Below the pieces are notes generated by a model, which was not told the origin of the DNA, did not search any database, and saw nothing but the letters and a program-made list of their open reading frames with translations. The translations under genes and the position numbers were made by a program. Positions 26,499 through 35,882 of a stretch of DNA of 64,000 nt are shown here, piece after piece (positions within the stretch are counted from its first letter, which is position 1; every line of letters begins with the position of its first letter). Source of the DNA: Cytophagaceae bacterium (GTDB taxonomy: Bacteria > Bacteroidota > Bacteroidia > Flavobacteriales > Flavobacteriaceae); assembly GCA_002710685.1 (NCBI GenBank), contig PALD01000033.1:1-64000 (forward strand), read 5' to 3'.

Positions 26499-27291
26499 TG
26501 CACGCCCACCACACAATGGGGATCCCCTCTACCCAGAACGAAGAATAATATTTTTTTTGCCGCTTGCGCGAAAAGTATATCGCCACCACACACAGGGCTA
26601 TCAACAACAATGTTGACGGCCAGTGAACACGGGTTTGCTGAAAAAGTTGAAAAAATAAATACAGCCCCACAAACACATAGCCCACCATCTGGGTTTTTTT
26701 TATGCCATATAACTGCGGGAGCGTCCCCAGGCTTTCAGCATCATATTTTAAATCCCTTATCTCAAAGGGCAAGATCAAGATGAGCGTCAACAAGAAACGT
26801 TGGAGCAGCTCGACCACCACCGAAGCATCCCAGCCATAATCATGATAGGCAAGAGGTAGATATACCGTGGCGCCGCTCCACACCGCGGCAATGATAAAAA
26901 TCTTGATACTGGGCACCATGCGCAGGTTTTTGTGCCTGGGCAAAAAGGGAACCGCATACAATAAAGTCAAAAGCCCCAGGGGGATACAAGCAATCCAAAA
27001 AGAAGTGCCCATGCTAAAAAGCAAAAAGACCCAGGCCCCAAAGCACAAAAAGGAAAACACCTGGATGGCCTGTAGTGACTTGGCAAGGCTGCGGTGGTGC
27101 AGGCCAGCAACACCGGCATATTTTACAAAATTGTAGCCCGTGATCGTCCCAAAAAACAAAAAGCCCACCAGTGCAAAATCAAGGGGCAGTTCAAATTCAT
27201 AAAGTGTTACCATTACCAGTGACGTCACTGCAAGAGCCACATGGATGCTGCTGTTGATATAAAAGTCAAAAAGCCGGCGCAAAACCTTCAT
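26482..27291 (-). CDS. UbiA-like integral membrane protein with degenerate first Asp motif
   Basis: 269 residues with about eight hydrophobic helices, fitting the UbiA prenyltransferase superfamily. The second Asp-rich motif is present (EIRDLKYDAESLGTLP; D180 and D184). The first motif, normally N-D-x-x-D-x-x-x-D, reads GYNFVKYAG here: N54 remains but the aspartates that bind the diphosphate metal ions are missing. It may have lost prenyltransferase activity or use another substrate. The start ATG 27291 follows a TACATTTG box by 4 nt (leaderless). A palindrome lies near its C-terminus (26561-26575). Confidence 0.72.
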   Translation of the reverse strand: MKVLRRLFDFYINSSIHVALAVTSLVMVTLYEFELPLDFALVGFLFFGTITGYNFVKYAGVAGLHHRSLAKSLQAIQVFSFLCFGAWVFLLFSMGTSFWIACIPLGLLTLLYAVPFLPRHKNLRMVPSIKIFIIAAVWSGATVYLPLAYHDYGWDASVVVELLQRFLLTLILILPFEIRDLKYDAESLGTLPQLYGIKKTQMVGYVFVGLYLFFQLFQQTRVHWPSTLLLIALCVVAIYFSRKRQKKYYSSFWVEGIPIVWWACTMLLD

Positions 27292-27295
27292 GTGG

Positions 27296-27303
27296 CAAAT
27301 GTA
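27296..27303 (-). promoter_or_regulatory. -7 box directly before the UbiA-like start (leaderless)
   Basis: TACATTTG on the minus strand, then GTGG... read as four spacer bases, then ATG at 27291. With a normal start-site distance the transcript would begin at or next to the ATG. Confidence 0.65.
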
Positions 27304-27379
27304 TTCTAATTGTTGATAACCCCATGGAATGTTTAAAAAGTTGATAGGTAGCACCGTTTATAAATCAGCAGCCATTTCA

Positions 27380-27387
27380 TACTTTTG
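27380..27387 (+). promoter_or_regulatory. -7 promoter box for gcvP
   Basis: TACTTTTG (TAnnTTTG), 28 nt before ATG 27416. It excludes the longer frame opening at 27329. Confidence 0.65.
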
Positions 27388-27415
27388 CCGCATTCTTAAA
27401 AACCGCTTTTTAGCT

Positions 27416-30265
27416 ATGAGGACAGATGTGTTTTCCTTGCGCCATATAGGCCTTTCTGAAGATGATAAAAAAGAAATGCTCAAGACCGTGGGCGTTGAGA
27501 ATATAGATCAATTGATCTATGAAACCCTCCCTGATGGAATCAGGTTGCAAAAACCCCTGGACCTCGAGCCGGCCTTGAGTGAATATCAATACTCGAGCCA
27601 TATCAACGCTCTAGCTGATAAGAACTCCGTTTTTAGGTCTTTTATCGGGCTGGGATATCACGAAGGTAAATTGCCTGCCGTGATACAGCGCAATATCCTT
27701 GAGAACCCGGGTTGGTACACCGCCTATACGCCCTACCAGGCCGAGATTGCACAAGGGCGTCTCGAGGCACTGTTGAATTTTCAGACCATGGTAAGTGACC
27801 TTACCGGGATGGCACTGGCTAACGCCTCCCTGCTTGATGAAGCCACCGCTGCCGCAGAAGCAATGGCACTGCTCGCTGCCGTGCGTGACCGTCAGCAAAA
27901 GAAGGATGATGTATCAAAATTTTTTGTGGATGAGAACGTCTTGCCGCAAACACGCTCACTGCTTAAAACAAGGAGCAATCCCGTAGGGATTGAACTTGTC
28001 GTGGGAAACCCAGCTAACTTTGATTTCTCAACAGGGTTCTTTGGGGCATTGGTACAATATCCTGCCGTAACCGGTGAAGTGACTGATTTTTCTGGTTTTA
28101 TCACAAAAGCACATGACGCAAATATTAAAGTGGCCGTTGCAGCAGATATTTTAAGCCTTGTCCTTCTTGAAGCTCCAGGAAAACTGGGTGCAGATGTGGT
28201 GGTGGGGACCACACAACGTTTTGGGATTCCGCTGGGATATGGCGGGCCACATGCGGCGTATTTTGCAACACGAGAAGAATATAAACGCAACATCCCGGGA
28301 AGGATCATCGGGGTGACAAAAGATAAAGACGGTAACCGCGCCTTGCGTATGGCACTGCAGACACGTGAACAACACATCAAGCGTGATAAGGCTACTTCTA
28401 ACATCTGTACGGCCCAGGTTCTACTGGCCGTGATGGCGGGGATGTATGCCGTTTACCACGGGCCAAAGGGCATGAAATACATCGCTGAAAAAGTGCACCG
28501 CAGTGCGGTAACTTTGGCGCAAGCCCTAGAAAAAATGGGCTTAGAACAGCTCAACACTGGATACTTTGACACCATCAGGGTAAAGGCTGATGCTGGGCAG
28601 GTTTCCGCTTCCGCGAAAGCGAAAAAAATAAACTTCCATTATCCTGATGCAGACACGGTATCCATCGCATTGAACGAAACCACGAGCATCGAAGATTTAA
28701 AAAAGATACTTTCTATTTTTGCCGAGGTTACGGGTAAAGAAGCCGGTAAAATTGAATCACTTGTAGAAGAAACCACAATCCCTGAAAGTCTGCAACGTCA
28801 AACCGAATATTTGACAAATGAGGTGTTCGGTAAGTATCATTCTGAAACAGAATTGATGCGCTACATCAAGCGCTTGGAGCGCAAGGACCTTTCATTGAAC
28901 CACAGTATGATTTCGCTAGGTTCGTGTACGATGAAACTGAACGCTGCTGCTGAGATGCTTCCATTAAGTGATGCGCGCTGGGGAAATATTCATCCATTTG
29001 CACCGCTGGAGCAAGCAGGTGGCTATCAGCAAATATTGAAAAAACTGGAAGCCCAACTTACCGAAATCACGGGTTTTGCCGGCACTTCATTACAGCCCAA
29101 CTCCGGAGCTCAGGGAGAATATGCAGGTTTAATGGTAATCAAGGCATATCACGAGAGCCGTGGGGAAGGGCACAGAAATATTTGCTTGATCCCATCATCT
29201 GCGCACGGTACAAACCCTGCAAGTGCCGTAATGGCGGGGATGCAAGTGGTGGTGACAAAGAGCACCGAAAAAGGGAACATCGATGTGGACGACCTGCGTG
29301 AAAAGGCAGAAAAACACAAGGATAACCTGGCCGCGGTGATGATTACCTATCCATCCACCCACGGAGTTTACGAGAGTGCAATTCAGGAAATTACTGGAAT
29401 CATACACGATAATGGGGGGCAGGTATATATGGATGGCGCAAACATGAACGCTCAGGTAGGTTTGACCAATCCCGGTAAAATAGGTGCAGATGTGTGTCAC
29501 TTGAACTTGCATAAAACCTTTGCAATACCTCACGGAGGTGGTGGCCCGGGTGTTGGCCCTATTTGTGTGGCAGAGCAGCTTGTGCCTTTCCTTCCAGGAA
29601 ATCCGGTTATTAAAACTGGCGGAGAGCAAGCCATTACTGCGATTTCTGCGGCACCTTGGGGTTCTTCTCTGGTGTGCTTGATTTCGTATGCGTACATTAA
29701 AATGCTTGGCGCGGAAGGGTTGAAGCAATCTACAGAAGCTGCAATCTTGAATGCAAACTACATCAAGGAACGTCTAAACGGTGCCTTTGATGTCCTGTAC
29801 ACGGGCGAAAAAGGTCGTGCAGCACACGAGATGATCGTGGACTGTCGCCCATTTAAAGCAAACGGAATCGAAGTTGTGGATATCGCAAAGCGCCTTATCG
29901 ATTATGGTTTCCATGCGCCCACGGTTTCTTTTCCGGTAAACGGCACCATGATGATCGAGCCTACTGAGAGCGAGAGCAAAGCAGAACTGGACCGTTTTTG
30001 TGATGCGATGTTGAGCATTAGAAAAGAAATTGATGCGGCAAGCGCTGATGATGATAACAATGTGTTGAAAAATGCCCCGCATACCATGCACATGCTTACC
30101 GCAGACGAGTGGACCTTGCCATATACAAGACAGCAGGCGGCGTATCCGCTGGAGTATGTTGCCGAAAATAAATTCTGGCCCTCCGTGCGCCGTGTAGATG
30201 ATGCGTATGGTGACAGGAACCTGTTTTGTACCTGTGCGCCCATCGAGGAATATGCAGACGCTTGA
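27416..30265 (+). CDS. gcvP: Glycine dehydrogenase (decarboxylating), P protein
   Basis: 949-residue PLP enzyme of the glycine cleavage system, which decarboxylates glycine and passes the aminomethyl group to the H protein. It is the full-length fused form: an N-terminal half ([20 protein letters not shown]) and a C-terminal catalytic half with PLP Lys700 in [18 protein letters not shown] and the preceding GANMNAQVG. The start [12 protein letters not shown] is set by the promoter box. A palindrome (28606-28621) encodes SASAKAKK in the middle of the N-terminal half. gcvT and gcvH are not nearby. Confidence 0.96.
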   Translation: MRTDVFSLRHIGLSEDDKKEMLKTVGVENIDQLIYETLPDGIRLQKPLDLEPALSEYQYSSHINALADKNSVFRSFIGLGYHEGKLPAVIQRNILENPGWYTAYTPYQAEIAQGRLEALLNFQTMVSDLTGMALANASLLDEATAAAEAMALLAAVRDRQQKKDDVSKFFVDENVLPQTRSLLKTRSNPVGIELVVGNPANFDFSTGFFGALVQYPAVTGEVTDFSGFITKAHDANIKVAVAADILSLVLLEAPGKLGADVVVGTTQRFGIPLGYGGPHAAYFATREEYKRNIPGRIIGVTKDKDGNRALRMALQTREQHIKRDKATSNICTAQVLLAVMAGMYAVYHGPKGMKYIAEKVHRSAVTLAQALEKMGLEQLNTGYFDTIRVKADAGQVSASAKAKKINFHYPDADTVSIALNETTSIEDLKKILSIFAEVTGKEAGKIESLVEETTIPESLQRQTEYLTNEVFGKYHSETELMRYIKRLERKDLSLNHSMISLGSCTMKLNAAAEMLPLSDARWGNIHPFAPLEQAGGYQQILKKLEAQLTEITGFAGTSLQPNSGAQGEYAGLMVIKAYHESRGEGHRNICLIPSSAHGTNPASAVMAGMQVVVTKSTEKGNIDVDDLREKAEKHKDNLAAVMITYPSTHGVYESAIQEITGIIHDNGGQVYMDGANMNAQVGLTNPGKIGADVCHLNLHKTFAIPHGGGGPGVGPICVAEQLVPFLPGNPVIKTGGEQAITAISAAPWGSSLVCLISYAYIKMLGAEGLKQSTEAAILNANYIKERLNGAFDVLYTGEKGRAAHEMIVDCRPFKANGIEVVDIAKRLIDYGFHAPTVSFPVNGTMMIEPTESESKAELDRFCDAMLSIRKEIDAASADDDNNVLKNAPHTMHMLTADEWTLPYTRQQAAYPLEYVAENKFWPSVRRVDDAYGDRNLFCTCAPIEEYADA
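28606..28621. repeat. 16-bp palindrome CGCTTCCGCGAAAGCG inside gcvP
   Basis: Identical to 20851-20866; extended by TTTC upstream and AAAA downstream. It encodes the in-frame stretch SASAKAKK. Confidence 0.85.
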
Positions 30266-30276
30266 TGCGATAGTTT

Positions 30277-30293
30277 TTTGGCTTTAAGCCAAA
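30277..30293. repeat. 17-bp palindrome TTTGGCTTTAAGCCAAA after gcvP
   Basis: Intergenic copy, 11 nt after the gcvP stop. There is no T run, so it does not look like the main terminator, which lies at 30363-30399. A close relative is at 50223-50239. Confidence 0.8.
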
Positions 30294-30362
30294 TAAATAA
30301 TCCTGAAAAAGAACTTACCACAGGTTAGAAGCAGAATACGTTTGCTTATAGGTGTAAGCTAT

Positions 30363-30399
30363 AAACCTCACAGGTTTTTAAAACCTGTGAGGTTTTTTT
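30363..30399 (+). terminator. Terminator between gcvP and the convergent membrane-protein operon
   Basis: AACCTCACAGGTTTT and AAAACCTGTGAGGTT form a long perfect stem, followed by a T run. An A/T-rich opposite side suggests it can act for both converging transcripts; its end reaches the stop of the minus-strand gene at 30398. Confidence 0.85.
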
Positions 30400-30838
30400 A
30401 AAAGAGGTCATCATTTGAGTACAACCCGTAAGGAACACAGATAAATAGTGCGGGTATAAATCCCATAACAAAGCAGTATGCTCCCGAAAATAAAACAATA
30501 TATAGATTGTCAAGAAGGTCATCTAATTTGATTACGGTGGCATAGATGGAATAGGGCATATTGAACAATAGAGAAACTATTACCAGAGATATCATTGTAT
30601 AAATTAATCCGGTAACTTTAGGATTTCTCCCTTTACCAATTGCTTTGAGTGCCCAATGGCTAACTATAATGCTAACCGTATAATTAATGATGCATGCCAA
30701 GATAAAGAAGGGGAATATCTCTTTTTGAAATGGGGCGTCAACAAATTTAAATAGGAAATGCAATATGCCAAAGAAAGCCATCAAGCCAAACGTGGCCAAT
30801 AGGACACCTCCTTTTACAGCTTTATTCTTGAGCTTCAT
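30398..30838 (-). CDS. Uncharacterised four-helix membrane protein
   Basis: 146 residues, with about four hydrophobic segments (residues about 12-32, 42-62, 78-100 and 112-138) and short polar loops. I recognise no family. It overlaps the upstream membrane-protein gene by 17 nt and is the last gene of a four-gene minus-strand operon led by a GbsR/MarR-type regulator. It therefore probably sits in the inner membrane under that regulator's control. Function unknown. Confidence 0.75.
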   Translation of the reverse strand: MKLKNKAVKGGVLLATFGLMAFFGILHFLFKFVDAPFQKEIFPFFILACIINYTVSIIVSHWALKAIGKGRNPKVTGLIYTMISLVIVSLLFNMPYSIYATVIKLDDLLDNLYIVLFSGAYCFVMGFIPALFICVPYGLYSNDDLF

Positions 30839-31214
30839 GATTTTGTGTGTTTAAATGCAGTCTTGATTTTTTCCTACCTCTAAAAAACAGGAACATATTA
30901 AAAAAGAGCATTAGGCCTAAGTAGATAGTAAATCCGCCAATTTTTGAGCTTAGTACTTCTGCCAGGTTTTGATACGTATCATTAAAACCATACTCCTGTA
31001 TTTCCATGATCAACAGTGCAAAACCTATGTTTAGCAAGTAAAACCCAACTTTAAAAAGCTTGTTGGTAGCTAGTGCAATATCTTGTTTTCCTTTAAAAAT
31101 GTCAATCATAAATAGTCTGCCGTTTTTAAACAGGATATTTGAAACAAAAAGGGTGAGTGCAATAGTGATGGGTAAATAGATAAAATAACCCACAAGAATC
31201 TTTGAAGTTTCCAT
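30822..31214 (-). CDS. Uncharacterised membrane protein, paralogue of its upstream neighbour
   Basis: 130 residues with three to four hydrophobic helices. The blocks LFKNGRLFMIDIFKG and ATNKLFKVGFYLLNIGFALL match the next gene upstream (CFKNGESFILDTIHD and TTNKLLLAGYYLVNIGFVIY), so the two are tandem paralogues. The C-terminus is basic (FRGRKKSRLHLN). It is third in the operon behind the GbsR-like regulator, 11 nt after its paralogue. Function unknown. Confidence 0.78.
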   Translation of the reverse strand: METSKILVGYFIYLPITIALTLFVSNILFKNGRLFMIDIFKGKQDIALATNKLFKVGFYLLNIGFALLIMEIQEYGFNDTYQNLAEVLSSKIGGFTIYLGLMLFFNMFLFFRGRKKSRLHLNTQNHEAQE

Positions 31215-31225
31215 GATATTTGATT

Positions 31226-31573
31226 TTAAGATTTAATGATTTTTTTGAGCAAGTGTGTGATGAAATAGATGTTGAAGTAGTGTAAACTTGCCAGCAAAAC
31301 GAGCAAAAAACCTACACGTTTACTGAGTTGTACAACTATTTCTAAAGAAGAATGTAATTGTGGCCAAGCGGCAATCGTATAGATGACAAAACCTATATTC
31401 ACAAGATAATATCCCGCGAGTAAGAGCTTGTTTGTTGTTTGGGTAAGTTCTTTATCATGAATGGTGTCAAGAATAAATGACTCCCCATTTTTGAAACATA
31501 CCCATCCAACCCTATAAATTATTCCCACCATGATGGCGAAATAAAACAAATATGTAATTAAATTATAGTTCAT
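31226..31573 (-). CDS. Uncharacterised membrane protein, tandem paralogue
   Basis: 115 residues with three to four hydrophobic helices and the shared blocks CFKNGESFILDTIHD and TNKLLLAGYYLVNIGFV. It is the first membrane gene after the regulator, 42 nt downstream of it, and has a duplicate as its next neighbour. The two proteins could form a hetero-oligomer. No catalytic motif is visible. Function unknown. Confidence 0.78.
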   Translation of the reverse strand: MNYNLITYLFYFAIMVGIIYRVGWVCFKNGESFILDTIHDKELTQTTNKLLLAGYYLVNIGFVIYTIAAWPQLHSSLEIVVQLSKRVGFLLVLLASLHYFNIYFITHLLKKIIKS

Positions 31574-31615
31574 ATCAAACTTTCAGAAAATATTGAAATA
31601 TAAAGCTAAATTTTT

Positions 31616-32116
31616 TTAGCTCATGAGTTTAAGGATGGTTTTGGTAATCCAGTTCTCTTTTTGGTTCACCACTTTTTCAAGCATGGTGTCTGCTTTAGCA
31701 ACAAACTCATAAAGTTCGCTGGTCTTTTCTTTAAATTTTAGTTCTTCCTCATTGGTTCCTTCTACTTCCTGAACTTCTTTCAGAACTTGTATTGCAGGCT
31801 TAATTTCACGTCGGCTGCGCTCAATTGCGATCTTGCGGGCCATGGCATCAATGTCCTGCTCTGCTCTAAAATACTCACGACGCTCCCCAGGTTTATATTC
31901 TTTATGGATAATGCCCCAATCAATCAATCCGCGGAGGTTCATGCTCGCATTTCCACGTGAGATTTGAAGCTCTTCCATGATATCTTCCATCGATAAGGCC
32001 TCTCCCGAAATCATCAGCAGGGCATGGATTTGCGCCATGGTCTTGTTCACGCCCCACTGCGAACCCAGTGCGCCCCATGTTTGTAAAAATTTGCCTTTTG
32101 CTTCCTTGTATTTCAT
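31616..32116 (-). CDS. GbsR/MarR-type transcriptional regulator
   Basis: 166 residues: a winged-helix DNA-binding domain (ALSMEDIMEELQISRGNASM, then LRGLIDWGIIHKEY and the wing KPGERREYF) followed by a helical dimerisation tail. It resembles GbsR-type regulators, which are MarR relatives. It heads the operon of three membrane proteins and probably regulates them. Its promoter is the best in the window: TTG, 19 nt, TATATTTG, with the ATG only 4 nt beyond the box. The stop lies 42 nt before the next gene. Confidence 0.88.
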   Translation of the reverse strand: MKYKEAKGKFLQTWGALGSQWGVNKTMAQIHALLMISGEALSMEDIMEELQISRGNASMNLRGLIDWGIIHKEYKPGERREYFRAEQDIDAMARKIAIERSRREIKPAIQVLKEVQEVEGTNEEELKFKEKTSELYEFVAKADTMLEKVVNQKENWITKTILKLMS

Positions 32117-32120
32117 GCCC

Positions 32121-32147
32121 CAAATATATAAATAAATATTAAACTTT
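32121..32147 (-). promoter_or_regulatory. Near-consensus Bacteroidota promoter of the GbsR-like operon (leaderless)
   Basis: On the minus strand a TTG -33 element is separated by exactly 19 nt from TATATTTG (32121-32128). Four bases (GGGC) separate the box from the ATG at 32116, predicting a leaderless transcript. Confidence 0.75.
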
Positions 32148-32220
32148 CAAAAAGTACTGAAACTAATTTTGCTCAGTTAAGATTAAAATCTCAATAACCA
32201 TTTCTAATATCCCAAAGCCA

Positions 32221-32228
32221 TATTTTTG
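32221..32228 (+). promoter_or_regulatory. -7 box directly before the GT4-like start (leaderless)
   Basis: TATTTTTG, four bases (CAGC), then the ATG at 32233. It is divergent from the GbsR-like promoter about 90 nt away. Confidence 0.65.
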
Positions 32229-32232
32229 CAGC

Positions 32233-33450
32233 ATGAAAATCCTTGTCATCGGTCACGTCTGGCCCGAGCCAAAATCTTCTGCAGCGGGTAGCCGCATGAT
32301 GCAACTGCTGGATGCTTTTCATAAAGTAAATTGGGAGGTTCACTTTTGTAGCGCTTCCGCGAAAAGTGCGTATTCGCAATCCCTCTCAGAATTTGAAATC
32401 ACCGAGCACGGCATCAAAATGAACGATTCTGGCTTTGATGAATTCATTAAAACCTTGAATCCCGATGTTGTAGTTTTCGACAGATTCATGGTTGAGGAGC
32501 AATTTGGCTGGCGCGTGGCAGAGCATTGTCCCGGTGCATTGCGCATCCTGGATACCGAGGATTTGCACGGACTGCGAAAGGGTAGGGAAGCGGCGCATAA
32601 AGCAGAAACTGCATTTACCGAAGCTTTTTTGCACAACGATTATGCAAAGCGCGAAATCGCCAGTATTTATCGCTGTGACCTCACGCTTATCATTTCAGAA
32701 TTTGAGATGGAGTTGCTAGAGAGTTTCTTTAAAGTGCCTAAAAATCTTTTACTCTACCTGCCTTTTATGGTCGAAGCGCCAGAAGTAGAAAATTGGAAAT
32801 CTTTTGATGATAGAAAGGATTTTGTCTTCATCGGGAATTTTATGCACGAGCCTAATTGGCTTGCGGTTCGTTTTTTAAAAGAGCACATTTGGCCACTGTT
32901 GTCAATGCAAGTTCCTAACGCTAACCTGAAGATTTATGGTGCTTACGCTTCCGCGAAAGTGAATCAGTTACACAACCCTAAAGGCCGTTTTTATATAGCA
33001 GGTAGAGCAGAAGATGCGCTAGAAACTATGGGGGATTCCCGTGTGCTTTTATGTCCCGTTTTCACTGGCGCGGGTCTCAAAGGCAAGCTTCTCGAAGCCA
33101 TGCAAACAGGAACTCCCAGCGTCACCACTTCCATCGGCGCAGAAGGAATGCATGGTGATTTTCCATTCAGTGGTTTTATAAAAGATGATATTGCCGATTT
33201 TATTTCCGCGGCAGCGCAATTGTATAATGACAAAAACCTGTGGCAAGAGAAACAGCAAAACGCTAGTGAAATAATCAATCAGCGTTTTTTAAAATCAAAA
33301 TGGCAACCGCAATTTATAGCAGCGATACAAGAATACAAATCAAATCTTAATTCCCACAGACAACAAAACTTCACAGGCGCAATGCTACAGCATCAATCCT
33401 TACAAGCTGCAAAGTTTATGGGGAAGTGGATTGAGGAGAAGAATAGATAA
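32233..33450 (+). CDS. Glycosyltransferase family 4-like protein
   Basis: 405-residue GT-B type glycosyltransferase. The C-terminal donor half shows FVFIGNFMHEPNWLAVRFL and the nucleotide-sugar motif GAGLKGKLLEAMQTGTPSVT. The acceptor is unknown; surface polysaccharide is likely. The N-terminus MKILVIGHVWPEP is a normal start, with a predicted leaderless promoter. Two palindromes lie inside it: 32352-32366 encodes SASAKSAY and 32946-32961 encodes YASAKVN. Both lie in loops between predicted secondary-structure elements, so the protein seems to tolerate them. Confidence 0.9.
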   Translation: MKILVIGHVWPEPKSSAAGSRMMQLLDAFHKVNWEVHFCSASAKSAYSQSLSEFEITEHGIKMNDSGFDEFIKTLNPDVVVFDRFMVEEQFGWRVAEHCPGALRILDTEDLHGLRKGREAAHKAETAFTEAFLHNDYAKREIASIYRCDLTLIISEFEMELLESFFKVPKNLLLYLPFMVEAPEVENWKSFDDRKDFVFIGNFMHEPNWLAVRFLKEHIWPLLSMQVPNANLKIYGAYASAKVNQLHNPKGRFYIAGRAEDALETMGDSRVLLCPVFTGAGLKGKLLEAMQTGTPSVTTSIGAEGMHGDFPFSGFIKDDIADFISAAAQLYNDKNLWQEKQQNASEIINQRFLKSKWQPQFIAAIQEYKSNLNSHRQQNFTGAMLQHQSLQAAKFMGKWIEEKNR

Positions 33451-33451
33451 T

Positions 33452-33641
33452 GTCAGTTCGAGTGATTCGACGCAGGGAGAATCGTATCGAGAACTAAATT
33501 TAGTTAGAATTTTCAATTTGTAAAAAGAGCTTGTCGCTTCTTGATACAAAATCATTGCGCTATTGCTTCATGATTTCACTCGAAGTGACAACTCGATACA
33601 AAATCGCTCCACTATCGTTTCGCAATTTTACTTGAAGTGAC
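33452..33641. repeat. Intergenic repeat with tandem 47-bp units and inverted arm
   Basis: Two 47-bp units (33543-33589 and 33595-33641), both running from GATACAAAATC to GAAGTGAC, lie in tandem and are diverged copies. The start of the spacer (TGTCAGTTCGAGTGA at 33451) is the near-perfect inverse of TCACTCGAAGTGACA in the first unit, so the whole block can fold into a long hairpin. Similar TTCGAGTGA.../...ATCGTATCGAGAACT sequences are common intergenic repeats in flavobacteria, from memory. No coding potential. Confidence 0.75.
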
Positions 33642-33647
33642 TATAAC

Positions 33648-35717
33648 CTACTCAATCAACCCAGCGCGTCTTAGCAACGCTTCTGGATTAGGTTCTTTTC
33701 CGCGGAAGCGTTTGTATAAAACCATTGGGTCTTCTGTGCCGCCTTGCGATAGCACGTTTTCCATAAAACTCTGTGCTATGGTTTTGTTGAAGATGCCGTG
33801 GTCTTTAAAGTGAGCGAAGGCATCTGCATCCAGAACTTCGGCCCATTTATACGAGTAATACCCTGAAGAATATCCCCCTTGAAAAATGTGAGAAAACGCC
33901 GTGCTCATACAGTTTTCGGCAACATCAGGATACAACTTCGTGCTTTCAAAAGCTGCTGTTTCGTGCGCTTTTACATTATCAATTCCAGCTGGGTTTGTGG
34001 CGTGCCAAGACATATCTAATAAGCCGAAACTCAACTGACGCACGGTTTGCATTCCTTCCTGGAAGTTGGCTGCCTTTTTGATTTTTTCAATCAATTCCTG
34101 CGGGATGATCTCTCCAGTCTCATAATGTTTCGCGAAAAGCGCTAACGCCTCAGGCTCATAACACCAGTTTTCTAAAACCTGACTAGGAAGCTCCACAAAA
34201 TCCCAGTAAACAGAAGTGCCAGATAGACTTGGATACGTCGTGTTTGCCAGCATCCCGTGCAAAGCGTGACCAAATTCATGAAACAGTGTCGTCACCTCAT
34301 TAAAAGTAAGCAGCGACGGCTTGGTTTTTGTCGGCTTAGTGAAGTTGCACACGTTAGAAATATGCGGGCGCTCGTTTTTGCCATTCTCAATCTTCTGACC
34401 TTTATAAACGGTCATCCACGCGCCACCACGTTTACCAGGGCGTGGGTGAAAATCGGCATAGAATAGTGATACCAATTCGCCAGTGTCATTGGTCACTTCA
34501 TACATGCGCACGTCTGGATGGTATTTTTCCAGGTTGTCCACTTGTTTGAAGTTGAGGTTGTATAGTTTTTTCGCTATTGCGAAAACCCCATCGATGACAT
34601 TCTCCAGTTTAAAATAAGGTTTCAACTGCTCGTCATCCAGTTGAAAAAGCTTTTGTTTCAACTTTTCAGAATAGTAGGCAGCATCCCATTTTTCCAGTCT
34701 GTCGATGTTGTCTAATTCTTTTGCAAAATTCTCTAGTTGCGCAAATTCACGGTCGGCAGCGGGTTTTGCTTTTTCTAGCAAATCTTCAAGAAACCGCTCT
34801 ACGTTATCTGGCGTTTTTGCCATGCGCTCCTCAAGTACAAAATGCGCATGAGACTCGTAGCCCAGAAGCTGAGCGCGCTCATAACGCAGGTTTACAATTT
34901 TTAAAATGTTTTCCTGGTTGTCCAGTTCATCGCCATGAAATCCCTTTGCGCCAAAAGCAATCGAAAGCTCTTTACGCAGTTTGCGATTCTTGGCATATTT
35001 CATAAAAGGAATGTAGCTGGGATACTCAAGCGTGATTACCCAACCTTCTTTATTGCGGTCTGCAGCGGTACTGGCGGCAGCTTCTTTCTCTCCTTCGGGC
35101 AGACCATCAAGGTCAGCCTCGTCCGTGAGATGCATTTCATATTTGTTGGTTTCGGCGAGCACGTTCTCACCAAATTTCAATTTAAGTTTGGCAAGTGCTG
35201 CGTCGATTTCGCGTAAGCGTGCTTTTTTATCTTCTGGGAGATTGGCACCGTTGCGGGCAAATCCTTTGTATTTTTTGTCAAGAAGTGTTGCTTGTTCAGT
35301 GGTTAGATCAAGTGTTTCTCGCTTGTCATAAACAGATTTCACTCTGGCAAACAAGGCTTCATTAAGCGCGATGTCATTGGAAAATGCTGAAAGTTTTGGG
35401 GAAACTTCCTGTGCTATTTTCTGGATTTCCTCGTTGGTCTCGGCACTGTTGATGTTGAAAAATATGCTGGTCACGCGCTCCAGCTGTTGACCGGAGTAAT
35501 CCAGTTTTTCAATGGTATTTGCAAAAGTTGCTGCTTCCGGATTGCTGGTGATGGCGTTAATTTCGCCCCGGGCGCTCTCGATAGCAGCTTCTATGGCAGG
35601 TTGATAATCTTTGGTTTTTATCTGTTCAAAGGGCTCATTATCAAAGGTGGTGAGCAATATATTATCTTGATTTTTCAATTTTATGGCTTTTTTTGCGTTC
35701 AATGATTTATCGTGCAT
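33648..35717 (-). CDS. M3-family oligopeptidase / peptidyl-dipeptidase
   Basis: 689-residue zinc metallopeptidase of the M3 (Dcp/OpdA) family. The zinc motif HEFGHALHGM is near residue 478, and the substrate-binding C-terminal blocks GGYSSGYYSYKWAEVLDADAF and RFRGKEPNPEALLR are intact. No signal peptide is visible, so it is probably cytoplasmic and degrades short peptides. The length is normal. Palindrome-like stretches occur at 33695-33710, 34128-34140 and 34566-34585 without breaking the frame. No promoter box is evident. Confidence 0.93.
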   Translation of the reverse strand: MHDKSLNAKKAIKLKNQDNILLTTFDNEPFEQIKTKDYQPAIEAAIESARGEINAITSNPEAATFANTIEKLDYSGQQLERVTSIFFNINSAETNEEIQKIAQEVSPKLSAFSNDIALNEALFARVKSVYDKRETLDLTTEQATLLDKKYKGFARNGANLPEDKKARLREIDAALAKLKLKFGENVLAETNKYEMHLTDEADLDGLPEGEKEAAASTAADRNKEGWVITLEYPSYIPFMKYAKNRKLRKELSIAFGAKGFHGDELDNQENILKIVNLRYERAQLLGYESHAHFVLEERMAKTPDNVERFLEDLLEKAKPAADREFAQLENFAKELDNIDRLEKWDAAYYSEKLKQKLFQLDDEQLKPYFKLENVIDGVFAIAKKLYNLNFKQVDNLEKYHPDVRMYEVTNDTGELVSLFYADFHPRPGKRGGAWMTVYKGQKIENGKNERPHISNVCNFTKPTKTKPSLLTFNEVTTLFHEFGHALHGMLANTTYPSLSGTSVYWDFVELPSQVLENWCYEPEALALFAKHYETGEIIPQELIEKIKKAANFQEGMQTVRQLSFGLLDMSWHATNPAGIDNVKAHETAAFESTKLYPDVAENCMSTAFSHIFQGGYSSGYYSYKWAEVLDADAFAHFKDHGIFNKTIAQSFMENVLSQGGTEDPMVLYKRFRGKEPNPEALLRRAGLIE

Positions 35718-35852
35718 AACACGGGAAAACCATTTTTTTAAAATTATCTTTGTATAAAGATTTTATAGGATTGATGGATGTTGAAGGGATTGATTAATAA
35801 TATTTAGAATGGTTAATAAATGATTATGATCAAAACTGAGTCTATCAATACG

Positions 35853-35882
35853 GAGCCGTGCCTAGCACGGCTCTATTTTTTT
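35853..35882 (+). terminator. Hairpin GAGCCGTGC/GCACGGCTC at the end of purE
   Basis: A perfect 9-bp stem with a 3-nt loop, followed by T-rich DNA on the plus strand. It overlaps the purE stop codon (35873-35875, minus strand). On the purE strand the T run lies before the stem, so its role as purE terminator is uncertain. The rest of 35718-35852 shows no gene. Confidence 0.55.
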
